From contig NZ_CP072453.1 of assembly GCF_019343475.1 (NCBI RefSeq), positions 1,116,001 to 1,180,000 of the forward strand: a DNA stretch of 64,000 nt, given 5' to 3'. Within the stretch, counting starts at the first letter, position 1. Each line of letters begins with the position of its first letter. The notes under the pieces were generated by a model that was given only the letters and a program-made list of their open reading frames with translations, searched no databases and was not told where the DNA came from. Position numbers and translations under genes: made by a program. The DNA is from Providencia sp. R33. GTDB lineage: Bacteria > Pseudomonadota > Gammaproteobacteria > Enterobacterales > Enterobacteriaceae. Shown here in pieces: positions 9,899 to 18,378 of the stretch.

Positions 9899-9950
9899 AT
9901 GCCAACGTATTGTTTTCACCGAGGTGAAAGGTACGTTGGCATTTTTCTTA
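9899..9950. terminator. Nested hairpin terminator between lolE and the CYTH gene
   Basis: Outer 12-base arms AATGCCAACGTA / TACGTTGGCATT enclose an inner 7-bp hairpin (TTTCACC / GGTGAAA). T-rich DNA follows on the plus strand. It probably serves both converging genes. Confidence 0.8.
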
Positions 9951-10493
9951 TCTTTTTTCTAAAAACATTTGCTTATAGCTGCGCTTTTCAATCATTTCTT
10001 CCGTAAAACCATACCCTTTTGCTACCGACATTAATTTTTGATAGTAGTGTTCAAGCAGGCTTTCATCGTCTGTCATGATGGCAAACTCAGCAAACCAACC
10101 GATGCCATCAAGGTGGTCTACTGTGATGTGGACATCCTCGAGGAAATAAATGCTACGGACTTTTGTCGTCGTTAAATGACAATGATAACCCAAAGTGACT
10201 AACATATTTTTTACGTGTTGGCAGTCATCGATATTAATGGCTTTGCATTCTGAAGATAAAGGGCCTTTGACTATCCAAAGCTTGATCCCTGATGGCACCA
10301 TCTCACGAACACACATACTGATATTATTGTTTGAAAGAGGAAGGTCAGTACTTTCATAGAAATAATCTGTTTCTGAATTATTTTCGGTAAAAGGTTCTGC
10401 GTGGTTAGCTTTAATTTTTTGTAGGAATACAGCGTGATCGGCTAAACGAAACTTAATTTCTGCTTCATATTTACCCACGAAATGATCGCTCAT
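9948..10493 (-). CDS. CYTH-domain protein, class IV adenylate cyclase-like (CyaB family)
   Basis: 181 aa, the size of class IV adenylate cyclases. The defining CYTH motif ExExK is present as YEAEIKF at residues 9-15. Further charged residues expected to line the tunnel appear later (CVRE; VDHLDGIGWFAEFA). CYTH proteins bind triphosphates with divalent metal; characterised members include the class IV cyclases of Yersinia and Aeromonas and thiamine-triphosphatase. Which activity applies here cannot be read from sequence. The start has AAGGA 9 bp upstream. The gene sits where nagK lies in E. coli. Confidence 0.75.
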   Translation of the reverse strand: MSDHFVGKYEAEIKFRLADHAVFLQKIKANHAEPFTENNSETDYFYESTDLPLSNNNISMCVREMVPSGIKLWIVKGPLSSECKAINIDDCQHVKNMLVTLGYHCHLTTTKVRSIYFLEDVHITVDHLDGIGWFAEFAIMTDDESLLEHYYQKLMSVAKGYGFTEEMIEKRSYKQMFLEKR

Positions 10494-10635
10494 ATTAACG
10501 TCCTTATTGTGCCATCAAATTATTTAGGGATAATCGTAACACAATGGGAGGAATGGCATAGCGTTAAAGGTGTGATAAAAATGAGTAGGGTGCCTACTAT
10601 TCATATGAAAAATAGGCACAAAAACAAAGTGTGAA

Positions 10636-11124
10636 TTATTTTTTTGTCATTTTATCTAAGTAGCCCATGACAAAGGCTGACAGTACAAAAGTCAGGTGGA
10701 TAATGACGTACCACATGAGTTTGTCATTTTCGACGCTTTTTAAATCCATAAAGATTTTCAGCAAATGAATAGATGAAATTGCCACAATTGAAGCAGCAAC
10801 TTTGTTTTTCAGGGAAGAGGCATCCATTTTGCCTAACCAGCCTAGTTTTTCGCTGCTGTCAGGAATATCCATTTGGGATACAAAATTTTCATAACCTGAA
10901 AACATCACCATCACTAATAAGCCACCCACTAACGCCATATCAATCAATGAGAGCAGCGTGAGAATTAAGTCTGCCTCAGGGATGGACAAAATATTAGGTA
11001 GGATGTGGTAGAGTTCTTGGAAGAACTTAATCGTTAAAGCTAATAATGTCAGTGACAGCCCAAAATAGATAGGCGCTAAAATCCAACGTGAAGCGTACAT
11101 TGCCCTTTCGAAAAACTTTTCCAT
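10636..11124 (-). CDS. yqhA: UPF0114 membrane protein YqhA
   Basis: 162 aa with four predicted membrane segments (about residues 12-32, 53-75, 108-126 and 136-155) and the MERAMYASRW-like amphipathic start typical of UPF0114. The family is of unknown function. The gene lies between the CYTH gene and the divergent cobB, an arrangement unlike E. coli. A near-palindrome centred on CATATG (about 10582-10612) separates it from the CYTH gene. Confidence 0.85.
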   Translation of the reverse strand: MEKFFERAMYASRWILAPIYFGLSLTLLALTIKFFQELYHILPNILSIPEADLILTLLSLIDMALVGGLLVMVMFSGYENFVSQMDIPDSSEKLGWLGKMDASSLKNKVAASIVAISSIHLLKIFMDLKSVENDKLMWYVIIHLTFVLSAFVMGYLDKMTKK

Positions 11125-11448
11125 GAAACTCCTTTAAATGATAAAAAATATCGCTGTAAAATCTGCGGTGGGTATTTTAACTGTATGCGGTGTTATCAAG
11201 AAAGGTTTTTTTATTGTTTTACAGTTGTGTAATTTTTGTGGCTCAATCATGAGAAAATGATGAAATATTTATGATAAAAAGGTGACAAAATCGATACCCT
11301 CGATATTTTTATTTGCATTCATCTGTGTGATGCGCTCTAGTGTATTAATGTTTAAATAATATAGAAAAGTCGTGTATTAACAGGGGCAGTTTTCAGTTTG
11401 CTGTCTAGATTGTTATGCATTGGTTGCATGGATGAAGGGAAGTTTTTG
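11125..11448. other. Divergent promoter region of yqhA and cobB
   Basis: 324 bp of AT-rich intergenic DNA between divergent genes. It must hold both promoters. I recognise no specific operator, small ORF or RNA in it. Confidence 0.4.
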
Positions 11449-12285
11449 ATGTTGCGATATCGTCATAGACTAAAAAAAATGCGTAAAAACAAGTGTGTAC
11501 GTCGGCAGCGGCTCCGCAACCGGTCTTTTTATATAGATAACAGACTTAACGATATGAAAAAAGTGAATATTGTCGTATTAACGGGTGCAGGTATTTCAGC
11601 TGAGTCAGGCATTCAAACATTCCGCTCTGCGGATGGGTTGTGGGAGGAGCACCGTGTTGAGGATGTTGCTACTCCAGAAGGTTTTGAGCGAAACCCTCAA
11701 TTAGTACAGCGTTTTTATAATGAAAGACGCAAACAACTTCAGCAGGAAAATATCAAACCCAACGCAGCACATTTTGCGTTAGCACAACTGGAAGAGTTAC
11801 TGGGTGAGCGCTTTTTATTGATCACACAAAATATTGATAATTTGCATGAGAGGGCGGGAAGTAAACGCATTGTTCATATGCATGGCGAATTATTAAAAGT
11901 GCGTTGTAATTGGTCCAACCAAGTTTTGGAATGGAAAGGGGATTTGACCACGGAAGACCGCTGCCATTGCTGCCAATTTCCTCAACCGCTACGGCCACAT
12001 ATAGTGTGGTTTGGTGAAATGCCTATTGGTATGGATTATATTTATCAATCCCTTGAAAATGCGGCAATTTTTATTTCTATCGGCACCTCTGGGCATGTCT
12101 ATCCAGCAGCAGGTTTTGTCCATGAGGCGAAATTGCATGGTGCGCATACAGTTGAACTTAACTTAGAACCAAGCCAAGTTGAAAGTGAGTTCGATGAAAA
12201 ACATTATGGGTTGGCAAGTCAAGTCGTGGTGGAATATATCAATCAGCTGATAATGCAATTGCAGGTTAAAGACACCGCACAATAA
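11449..12285 (+). CDS. cobB: NAD+-dependent protein deacylase CobB (sirtuin)
   Basis: Removes acetyl and succinyl groups from lysines using NAD+. 278 aa with NAD motif LTGAGISAESG near residue 43, catalytic His in HMHGE near 143 and zinc cysteines in RCNWS and RCHCCQF. FYNERR carries the Tyr and Arg that mark class III (desuccinylating) sirtuins. The basic N-terminal extension of about 35 residues resembles the long E. coli and Salmonella isoform. An internal ATG at 11554 could give the short form. The 11449 start has AAGGGAAG upstream. Confidence 0.95.
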   Translation: MLRYRHRLKKMRKNKCVRRQRLRNRSFYIDNRLNDMKKVNIVVLTGAGISAESGIQTFRSADGLWEEHRVEDVATPEGFERNPQLVQRFYNERRKQLQQENIKPNAAHFALAQLEELLGERFLLITQNIDNLHERAGSKRIVHMHGELLKVRCNWSNQVLEWKGDLTTEDRCHCCQFPQPLRPHIVWFGEMPIGMDYIYQSLENAAIFISIGTSGHVYPAAGFVHEAKLHGAHTVELNLEPSQVESEFDEKHYGLASQVVVEYINQLIMQLQVKDTAQ

Positions 12286-12286
12286 A

Positions 12287-12314
12287 AAAAAGGGAAACGA
12301 GTGTTTCCCTTTTT
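12287..12314 (+). terminator. cobB terminator
   Basis: A perfect stem AAAAAGGGAAAC / GTTTCCCTTTTT closes on GAGT directly after the cobB stop. It may also act on the converging SDR gene. Confidence 0.9.
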
Positions 12315-12337
12315 AATCGTTTGTTTATTAAATACAG

Positions 12338-13048
12338 TTAAACATTTTCATCCATCATGGCTGGCATAGTGATTTCCTTTACGCAAGTTGCATTGCTAGT
12401 GCTGAGTATAAAACGTACAGCATTAATCACATCTTGTAGTGGAATCAATTGGCCTTCACTTTGTTCAATCACATCATCTACAGGTAAAGATAACGGGTAT
12501 TCAGTTGCTAAATAACCTAGATTAAGTATTGAAATAGCAATTTTATCTTCTCTTAACGTTTCTCTTAATGACTGAACAATGCCTCTAAGCGCATATTTTG
12601 TGGCTGAAAAGGTCACTTCTTTGCCTTTATGGTTATCTAGCCCCCATGTAGAACCAATTAAGATAATTTTGCTATTTTTTGTTAAACGTAAGTTGGGTAA
12701 TAATGCTTTCAGATTGAGCAAGCAAGCACTGATATTGGTTTGGATCATATTCAGTATTTCAATATCATCACTTGTTTCAAACCGGTATTCATCGCTAAAT
12801 GCGAGTTTTTCCCAGATACCAACATTATAAATTAAGGTATTAATGGGTTGCTGCTTAATAGCATCTTTAATTATATTGGCTGACTGGTTATCACTTAAAT
12901 CCGCTGGGATCCAATGAAAATTGGCCTGCTCAAATGGTGGTTTTGAGCGAGAAACCCCATAAATAACATCATTAGGGCTAGGTACACCTTCAACAAGTGC
13001 CTTACCTAATCCTTTGCTAACACCATAAATTAAACAAGTATTTGACAT
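12338..13048 (-). CDS. Short-chain dehydrogenase/reductase-like protein without the catalytic Tyr
   Basis: 236 aa, classical SDR fold. It has a cofactor loop GVSKGLGKA at residues 9-17, an NVG segment where NAG is usual, and the catalytic Ser region ILIGSTWG. The active-site motif YxxxK reads FSATK; the codon is TTT, so the Tyr that normally acts as general acid is Phe. Either activity is altered or the protein has become a binding or regulatory protein. It stands alone between cobB and pepT, convergent with cobB. Substrate unknown. Confidence 0.8.
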   Translation of the reverse strand: MSNTCLIYGVSKGLGKALVEGVPSPNDVIYGVSRSKPPFEQANFHWIPADLSDNQSANIIKDAIKQQPINTLIYNVGIWEKLAFSDEYRFETSDDIEILNMIQTNISACLLNLKALLPNLRLTKNSKIILIGSTWGLDNHKGKEVTFSATKYALRGIVQSLRETLREDKIAISILNLGYLATEYPLSLPVDDVIEQSEGQLIPLQDVINAVRFILSTSNATCVKEITMPAMMDENV

Positions 13049-13438
13049 AGTATCCTTAACTACCTAAAAATAACTTGATGTGATTTATTTGCTAAATTGC
13101 AAGCAAATAATTATTTATCTCATATAGCACAGTTGTTTAAAAAATAATTGGTTAATAATGCAGTTGTTGGTTAACAGTTAACTTAATTTGACATTTTAGG
13201 TAAGAAATAAATAAATTATTTTAGATTAAAAAATACTCATAGAGTATTATCCTTATTATTTATGGGTACTTTTGCGGATAAAATGGCAACAGACGTAAAA
13301 AATAAAATGAGTGAATTAAATATAATTTACGAATTATCATAAAAAAGCACCAGCAATAACCGCAAAGCTGATTTGAAACAATAATTGAATCTGTGATCTT
13401 TCCCATAATATGACTATTGATATTTTAGGGGGATGGGT
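13049..13438. other. Divergent region of the SDR gene and pepT
   Basis: 390 bp, very AT-rich. It contains a 26-codon ATG frame at 13261-13341 without a ribosome binding site, which I do not accept as a gene. PepT expression is FNR-dependent in Salmonella, but I could not find a good FNR site here. Confidence 0.4.
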
Positions 13439-14674
13439 ATGGACAAACTCTTGGAGCGGTTTTTTGAATATACTGCTTTTGATACACAATCAAAACTGAA
13501 TGCAAAAACAGTACCTAGTAGCACAGGCCAGCTAAAATTTGCCCGAGCACTAGCGAAAGAGCTGAATGAATTAGGCTTTGACCAAGTGACGTTAACCGAC
13601 CAAGGTTGCTTGATGGCCTTTTTGCCATCGAACGTTGATTGGGATGTTCCTTCTATTGGCTTTATTTCTCATTTAGACACAGCGCCTGATTTTTCAGGTA
13701 AAAATGTTTGCCCACAAGTTTTAGAAAACTATCGTGGTGGTGATATTGCTCTGGGTATTGGTGACGAAGTGTTATCACCAGTCATGTTCCCCGTGTTGCA
13801 TGAAATGATTGGTAAAACACTAATCATGACCGATGGTAAAACGTTATTAGGTGCGGATGATAAAGCGGGGATCGCTGAAATAATCACGGCCCTCGTGCGT
13901 TTAAAAGGCAATAATGTTCCTCATGGCAAGGTTTGTATAGCGTTTACCCCAGATGAAGAAATTGGCCGCGGTGCTCGTCATATTGATTTTAAACAGTTTG
14001 ATGCATTGTGGGCATACACCGTTGATGGTGGTGGAGTCGGGGAATTGGAGTATGAAAATTTCAATGCGGCAAACGTAGGGATCAAAATTGTAGGGAACAA
14101 TACCCACCCAGGTAATGCAAAAGGGGTAATGGTAAATGCGCTTAATTTAGCCAACCGCATTCATTCAATGTTACCAGCAGATGAAGTCCCTGAAAATACA
14201 GAAGGGTATAAAGGTTTTTACCATCTCACATCTATAAAGGGAACGGTAGAAAAGGCAGAGTTAAACTACATTATTCGCGATTTTGACCTCGCCAGTTTTG
14301 AAGCAAGAAAGAAAAATATTATTCGTATTGCTGAAAAGGTAGGGGAAAATCTACACCCAAGCTGCTATATCGAGCTGACATTAGACGATACCTACTACAA
14401 CATGCATCGAGAAGTGATGAAATACCCACATGTTGTTGAATTAGCAAAACAAGCCATGGTTGATTGTGGTATTGAACCTATTGTTCAGCCTATTCGAGGT
14501 GGAACAGACGGCGCTCAGTTGTCTCATCGCGGTTTACCTTGCCCAAATATTTTTACTGGAGGGTATAATTTCCACAGTAAACATGAATTCATTACCCAAG
14601 AAGGTATGGAGCAGGCTGTAGACGTTATTATGCGAATTGCGGAGCTGACTGCTATTCATGCAAAACAGCAATAA
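13439..14674 (+). CDS. pepT: Peptidase T (aminotripeptidase)
   Basis: A cytoplasmic dizinc M20 peptidase that removes N-terminal residues from tripeptides. 411 aa. Metal ligands are visible in SHLDTAPD (near residue 78), GADDKAG (near 140), DEEIGRGA (near 173), TVDGGG (near 196) and the His of SKHEF near the C-terminus. I preferred the ATG at 13439 over 13433: it gives the family N-terminus MDKLLERF and places the run TAGGGGG at a workable distance. pepT next to roxA-phoQP is the E. coli arrangement. Confidence 0.96.
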   Translation: MDKLLERFFEYTAFDTQSKLNAKTVPSSTGQLKFARALAKELNELGFDQVTLTDQGCLMAFLPSNVDWDVPSIGFISHLDTAPDFSGKNVCPQVLENYRGGDIALGIGDEVLSPVMFPVLHEMIGKTLIMTDGKTLLGADDKAGIAEIITALVRLKGNNVPHGKVCIAFTPDEEIGRGARHIDFKQFDALWAYTVDGGGVGELEYENFNAANVGIKIVGNNTHPGNAKGVMVNALNLANRIHSMLPADEVPENTEGYKGFYHLTSIKGTVEKAELNYIIRDFDLASFEARKKNIIRIAEKVGENLHPSCYIELTLDDTYYNMHREVMKYPHVVELAKQAMVDCGIEPIVQPIRGGTDGAQLSHRGLPCPNIFTGGYNFHSKHEFITQEGMEQAVDVIMRIAELTAIHAKQQ

Positions 14675-14695
14675 TAGTTAAATCAATTAAATAAA

Positions 14696-14727
14696 GCGCT
14701 CAGAACATAATATTCTGGGCGTTTTTT
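14696..14727 (+). terminator. pepT terminator
   Basis: Stem CGCTCAGAA / TTCTGGGCG (one G-T pair) with a 7-nt loop and six T. Confidence 0.85.
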
Positions 14728-14738
14728 ATGACTTAAAA

Positions 14739-14768
14739 TTAAAAAAGCTCATCAGTATGATGAGCTTT
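14739..14768 (-). terminator. roxA terminator
   Basis: Perfect stem AAAGCTCATCA / TGATGAGCTTT with a GTA loop. An A-run on the plus strand gives the T-tail for leftward transcription of roxA. Confidence 0.85.
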
Positions 14769-14796
14769 GAGTAATAAATAACGTTAAATTTACGGT

Positions 14797-15921
14797 TTAA
14801 TCGTCAAAATACCAATAACCGTTATTCACTAAGGCTGTTATAAGCGCGATGAAGTTGACATCATCAATAGCGTCACCCAGTGTTTGGCTATTTACAGCGT
14901 CATATCGACATAAGCTGTCTGCGGCTTCATAGCAGGTGGTTTCTAAGCATTCACCATTTATGAAAAACTGGTCGCCAACACGTAATGCTCTAAGACCGTT
15001 GAGTTTATATAAGGTCTCTTCCTGAGTTTTCAGCAAATCATAGATTTCATCGTGTTCATAAGGTGGCTCTGGTGGTGCAATGTCTAATTCATGGCGTGAT
15101 TGAGAAATAAACTCACCTAGCCATTTGCGGAACAAATCAGGGTCGTTAATCAGTGACTCCATCATTTCACGCAGTTTGATTTGTTCACCCTGTAATATCT
15201 CAGCAGGGTTATCACGGAACGATAAATCAGGATCGCTGTAGCGATAGCTGCCTAAATCATTCGAAATTAAATGGTCAGCAAAGCTGCTCATCAGTTCGCG
15301 TGTATTAGGTGCACGGAAACCAACAGAATAGTTTAACGAGGGCTCGATAGCGTAGCCTTCGTGTGGGAATCCAGGTGGAATATACAGGATATCACCGGGT
15401 TCCATCTCTTCATCGATGATAGCGTCAAAGGGCTGCACTTGTAGAAGGTCAGGGTGAGGGCTATGCTGTTTCATTGGGATTTTTTCCCCAACACGCCAAT
15501 GGCGACGGCCTTCCCCTTGAATGATAAATACATCGTATTGATCAAGGTGAGGGCCAACACCACCACCAGGAACAGAATATGAAATCATTAAGTCATCCAT
15601 ACGCCAATCTGACAGGACACGAAACGGCTTCATTAATGCTGCGCTTGGGTGATGCCAATGATCCACTGCTTGCACTAAAATAGACCAATTCTCTTCACCG
15701 AGGTGATCATAGCTTTCAAATGGGCCGTGACCTACTTGCCAAATCCCCTCTTTATGGCTAACTAAACGGCTATCAACCTCATCTTCCATCGCCAAACCAG
15801 CAAGCTCGTCTGGTGAGATAGGATCAATAAAACGCGCGAACCCTTTTTTGATAAGCAGTGGGCGCTTCTGCCAATGACTGTCGAGAAAACTCTGCCAGTC
15901 AAGATTGAGTGTATAGTCCAT
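14797..15921 (-). CDS. roxA: Ribosomal protein uL16 arginine 3-hydroxylase RoxA (YcfD)
   Basis: A 2-oxoglutarate and Fe(II)-dependent JmjC oxygenase that hydroxylates an arginine of ribosomal protein L16. 374 aa, within one residue of E. coli. The iron triad is visible as GPHLDQYD (His, Asp) and the later PPGFPHEGY (His). The C-terminal winged-helix-like domain is acidic. It lies 85 bp downstream of phoQ on the same strand with no clear terminator between them, so read-through from phoPQ is possible. Confidence 0.95.
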   Translation of the reverse strand: MDYTLNLDWQSFLDSHWQKRPLLIKKGFARFIDPISPDELAGLAMEDEVDSRLVSHKEGIWQVGHGPFESYDHLGEENWSILVQAVDHWHHPSAALMKPFRVLSDWRMDDLMISYSVPGGGVGPHLDQYDVFIIQGEGRRHWRVGEKIPMKQHSPHPDLLQVQPFDAIIDEEMEPGDILYIPPGFPHEGYAIEPSLNYSVGFRAPNTRELMSSFADHLISNDLGSYRYSDPDLSFRDNPAEILQGEQIKLREMMESLINDPDLFRKWLGEFISQSRHELDIAPPEPPYEHDEIYDLLKTQEETLYKLNGLRALRVGDQFFINGECLETTCYEAADSLCRYDAVNSQTLGDAIDDVNFIALITALVNNGYWYFDD

Positions 15922-16006
15922 CTTATTGTCCCTAGTAAAAAAACATCTTAAATAGTATACCTGAAATGGTTTGCAAAGTAGGGGCTAAACGGACTCACAT
16001 CACAGA

Positions 16007-17473
16007 TTAGCTATCTTCAATCATGGATTGCTGGCGAAATGTGACGGTTAAACGCGCCCCACCGAGAGGGCTGTCACTAATGGTGATAGCCCCATCATAT
16101 TGATCAATGATATCTACCGCGATGGATAACCCTAACCCTTGGCCGGGGCGAAGTGTATCTGCACGTTGTCCACGAACAAAAATCAGGTCACGCTTGCTTT
16201 CAGGAACACCTGGGCCATCATCATCTACAATTAATGTGAGGCTATCTTGCTCAACGATGGCAGTAACCTCTACAAACTCCAAACAATATTTGCAAGCATT
16301 TTCCATAATATTGCCCATCACTTCCATGAAATCATTCGGTTGTCCTAGCCAAGTGATTTCTGGGGAAATATCGACGGTAATAGAAACCCCTTTGTGTTGA
16401 TAAACTTTATGTAGTGCGCTTGCTAAGCTATCTAAGATTGATGGAACAGATGAAATCTCTCTAAGCATTAAGTTTTCATCGCCTTGTGTCGATGCCCGAT
16501 GCAAATAATAACCAACTTGCTGTGAAATTCGACCAATTTGTTCCAACATGATTGGTTCAGCTTGATCGATATTCATTTGTTTACCTGAACGTAGCAATCG
16601 TAGTGTGGATTGTAAAACGGCGAGTGGGGTTTTCAGACTATGGGTTAAATCAGATAACGTCGTGCGGTATTTGCTGTAACGTTTTCGTTCGTTAGTTAAC
16701 AAGATATTTAAATTACGCACTAAGCCCCTAAGCTCAGAAGGTGGGTTTTCATCAAGGGTATCTCGTTCGCCTTTTTCAAGACTACTGAGCTGAGAAACCA
16801 AGGATTTAATTGGACGTAAGCTCCAATAGGCAGCAAGCCATAGTAAGGGAATAACCAAAATAAGGTTAGCCAGTAATACATAACCAAACCATTCCCACAC
16901 TAACCCTGTGTTTTGTAAATCCTGCGGTAAAGTATCAACGACGACAATAGTTAAAGGAGGAAGGTTCTCACCTGCGGCATATTGATTTACGGAAACGGAA
17001 TGAGTGAGAGGTTCATCGTCAGTTTCCATTTTATCCAGCTTATTATTATATTCTGGATTGTCATCAAGGAGTTGGCGAGTTTCACGGATATCAGTGTCAA
17101 TCTCATATAACCCTTCTTTTTTCAGCCAATCGTTACGGATCAGCCGTTCGACACTGGGCACATCGCGTTGGCGCCATAATACTTGTCCTTGTTCATCATA
17201 AATAATAACAAGTGTAGGGTTATTCAGCGTAAAATTTGGAGGAACACGGATGTCAATTTTGTTGTTTTGCCACTGAGCTAGGCTGTAAATAAGGTTACTT
17301 TGGCTTCGTAGTAGGGTGTAGGTTGTTTTATCAAAGCTAATTAAATAGCCAAGTATGGCCACGATGCCATAGGACAGGGTTAATGCAAGAATAACAGCCG
17401 AAGTTGCGCACAAAAACCGAGCACGCAACGAAAGTGGTTTAACTTTAAATTTGCTTAGCCACATATTAGCCAT
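16007..17473 (-). CDS. phoQ: Mg2+/antimicrobial-peptide sensor kinase PhoQ
   Basis: 488 aa inner-membrane histidine kinase. Transmembrane segment 1 is near residues 20-42, followed by the periplasmic sensor, transmembrane segment 2 near 195-217, HAMP, the phospho-acceptor His in LTHSLKTPL near 278, and an ATPase domain (N box NACKYC; DDGPGVP; GQGLGL). The membrane-facing acidic patch that is EDDDDAE in E. coli reads ETDDEP here, so it is weaker. The start ATG overlaps the phoP stop by 8 bp. The feedback inhibitor MgrB is encoded at 44684. Confidence 0.96.
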   Translation of the reverse strand: MANMWLSKFKVKPLSLRARFLCATSAVILALTLSYGIVAILGYLISFDKTTYTLLRSQSNLIYSLAQWQNNKIDIRVPPNFTLNNPTLVIIYDEQGQVLWRQRDVPSVERLIRNDWLKKEGLYEIDTDIRETRQLLDDNPEYNNKLDKMETDDEPLTHSVSVNQYAAGENLPPLTIVVVDTLPQDLQNTGLVWEWFGYVLLANLILVIPLLWLAAYWSLRPIKSLVSQLSSLEKGERDTLDENPPSELRGLVRNLNILLTNERKRYSKYRTTLSDLTHSLKTPLAVLQSTLRLLRSGKQMNIDQAEPIMLEQIGRISQQVGYYLHRASTQGDENLMLREISSVPSILDSLASALHKVYQHKGVSITVDISPEITWLGQPNDFMEVMGNIMENACKYCLEFVEVTAIVEQDSLTLIVDDDGPGVPESKRDLIFVRGQRADTLRPGQGLGLSIAVDIIDQYDGAITISDSPLGGARLTVTFRQQSMIEDS

Positions 17474-18140
17474 TCACATCAAAACGGTAGCCTTGGCCAC
17501 GAACCGTTACGATAACTTCATCATCATGAAATTGCTGAATTTTCTTACGTAATCTACCCATTAAAACATCAATGGTATGGCTTTCTCTGAGCTCTGCGTC
17601 TGGATAAAGTTGGCGCATTAATGAGTCTTTACTGACAACTTTGCCATTGTTACGTAGTAAGGTTTCAATGATGGTGTATTCAAATGCAGTGAGTTTAACG
17701 GCTTCGCCGTTTACGGTGAATTCTTTACGGGATAGGTCAATAACAAAATTACCTAACTCTAATACTTGTGAGGCTAACCCGCTGTTTCTGCGCATTAATG
17801 CCTGCATACGCGCCACAAGCTCTTCCAGTTGAAAAGGTTTGGTGACGTAGTCATCTGCACCACTATTCAAAGCTTGGACTTTTTCTTGCCAACTTTCACG
17901 AGCAGTCAGTACTAAGAGGGGGATATTCACATGATTACTGCGCCAACGTTTGATCATTGATAGACCATCTTCATCGGGTAAGCCTAGATCGACAACGGCG
18001 ATGTCAGGGCAGCTTTCATGCAAAAAATAATCTGCTTCTTTTGCGTCTTCAGCGGAATCAACCTGATGACCCAGTTCTTTAAGTTGAACTGTTAAGTGAT
18101 GACGAAGTAACGCATTGTCTTCGACGATAAGAATACGCAT
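17466..18140 (-). CDS. phoP: Response regulator PhoP
   Basis: An OmpR-family DNA-binding regulator activated by PhoQ. 224 aa. Receiver domain with the acidic pocket VEDN and phospho-acceptor Asp in VVDLGLPDEDG near residue 51, then the switch Thr and Lys (LTARES; TKPF). A winged-helix domain ends RGQGYRFD. It is the first gene of phoPQ. A PhoP-box-like direct repeat lies about 100 bp upstream, consistent with autoregulation. Confidence 0.97.
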   Translation of the reverse strand: MRILIVEDNALLRHHLTVQLKELGHQVDSAEDAKEADYFLHESCPDIAVVDLGLPDEDGLSMIKRWRSNHVNIPLLVLTARESWQEKVQALNSGADDYVTKPFQLEELVARMQALMRRNSGLASQVLELGNFVIDLSRKEFTVNGEAVKLTAFEYTIIETLLRNNGKVVSKDSLMRQLYPDAELRESHTIDVLMGRLRKKIQQFHDDEVIVTVRGQGYRFDVNG

Positions 18141-18240
18141 CTGAAACCCTCATAGTAAAAAGAGATAGTGTCTGCCAAGATGATAGTAGCACTAGAACTG
18201 CAATGGTAAAAAGAGATCTCAGCCGCGACAAGGGATTAAG

Positions 18241-18257
18241 TAAATATAAGTCAAACA
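18241..18257 (-). promoter_or_regulatory. Candidate PhoP box upstream of phoP
   Basis: Read leftward: TGTTTG-ACTTA-TATTTA, two hexamers 5 bp apart, 10 of 12 positions matching (T/G)GTTTA-N5-(T/G)GTTTA. It is about 100 bp before the phoP start. In E. coli and Salmonella, PhoP activates its own promoter through such a repeat. I did not find a strong -10 at the ideal distance, so this is tentative. Confidence 0.35.
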
Positions 18258-18333
18258 AATCAAAAAAAAAGCGGTTTTTTTCGAGTGATAAGGCGGTTTT
18301 GGGGTATATATGGCTAATATAGAAGCAGTGATA

Positions 18334-18360
18334 ATAAAAAAAGGCGGTACATTGACCGCC
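18334..18360 (-). terminator. purB terminator
   Basis: GGCGGT / ACCGCC hairpin with an A-run on the plus strand, giving a long T-tail for leftward transcripts just after the purB stop. Confidence 0.85.
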
Positions 18361-18378
18361 TGATTAAATAAACTAAGA

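Noticed and set aside
13261..13341. 26-codon ATG frame before pepT
   Set aside because: No ribosome binding site and strongly AT-biased codons.
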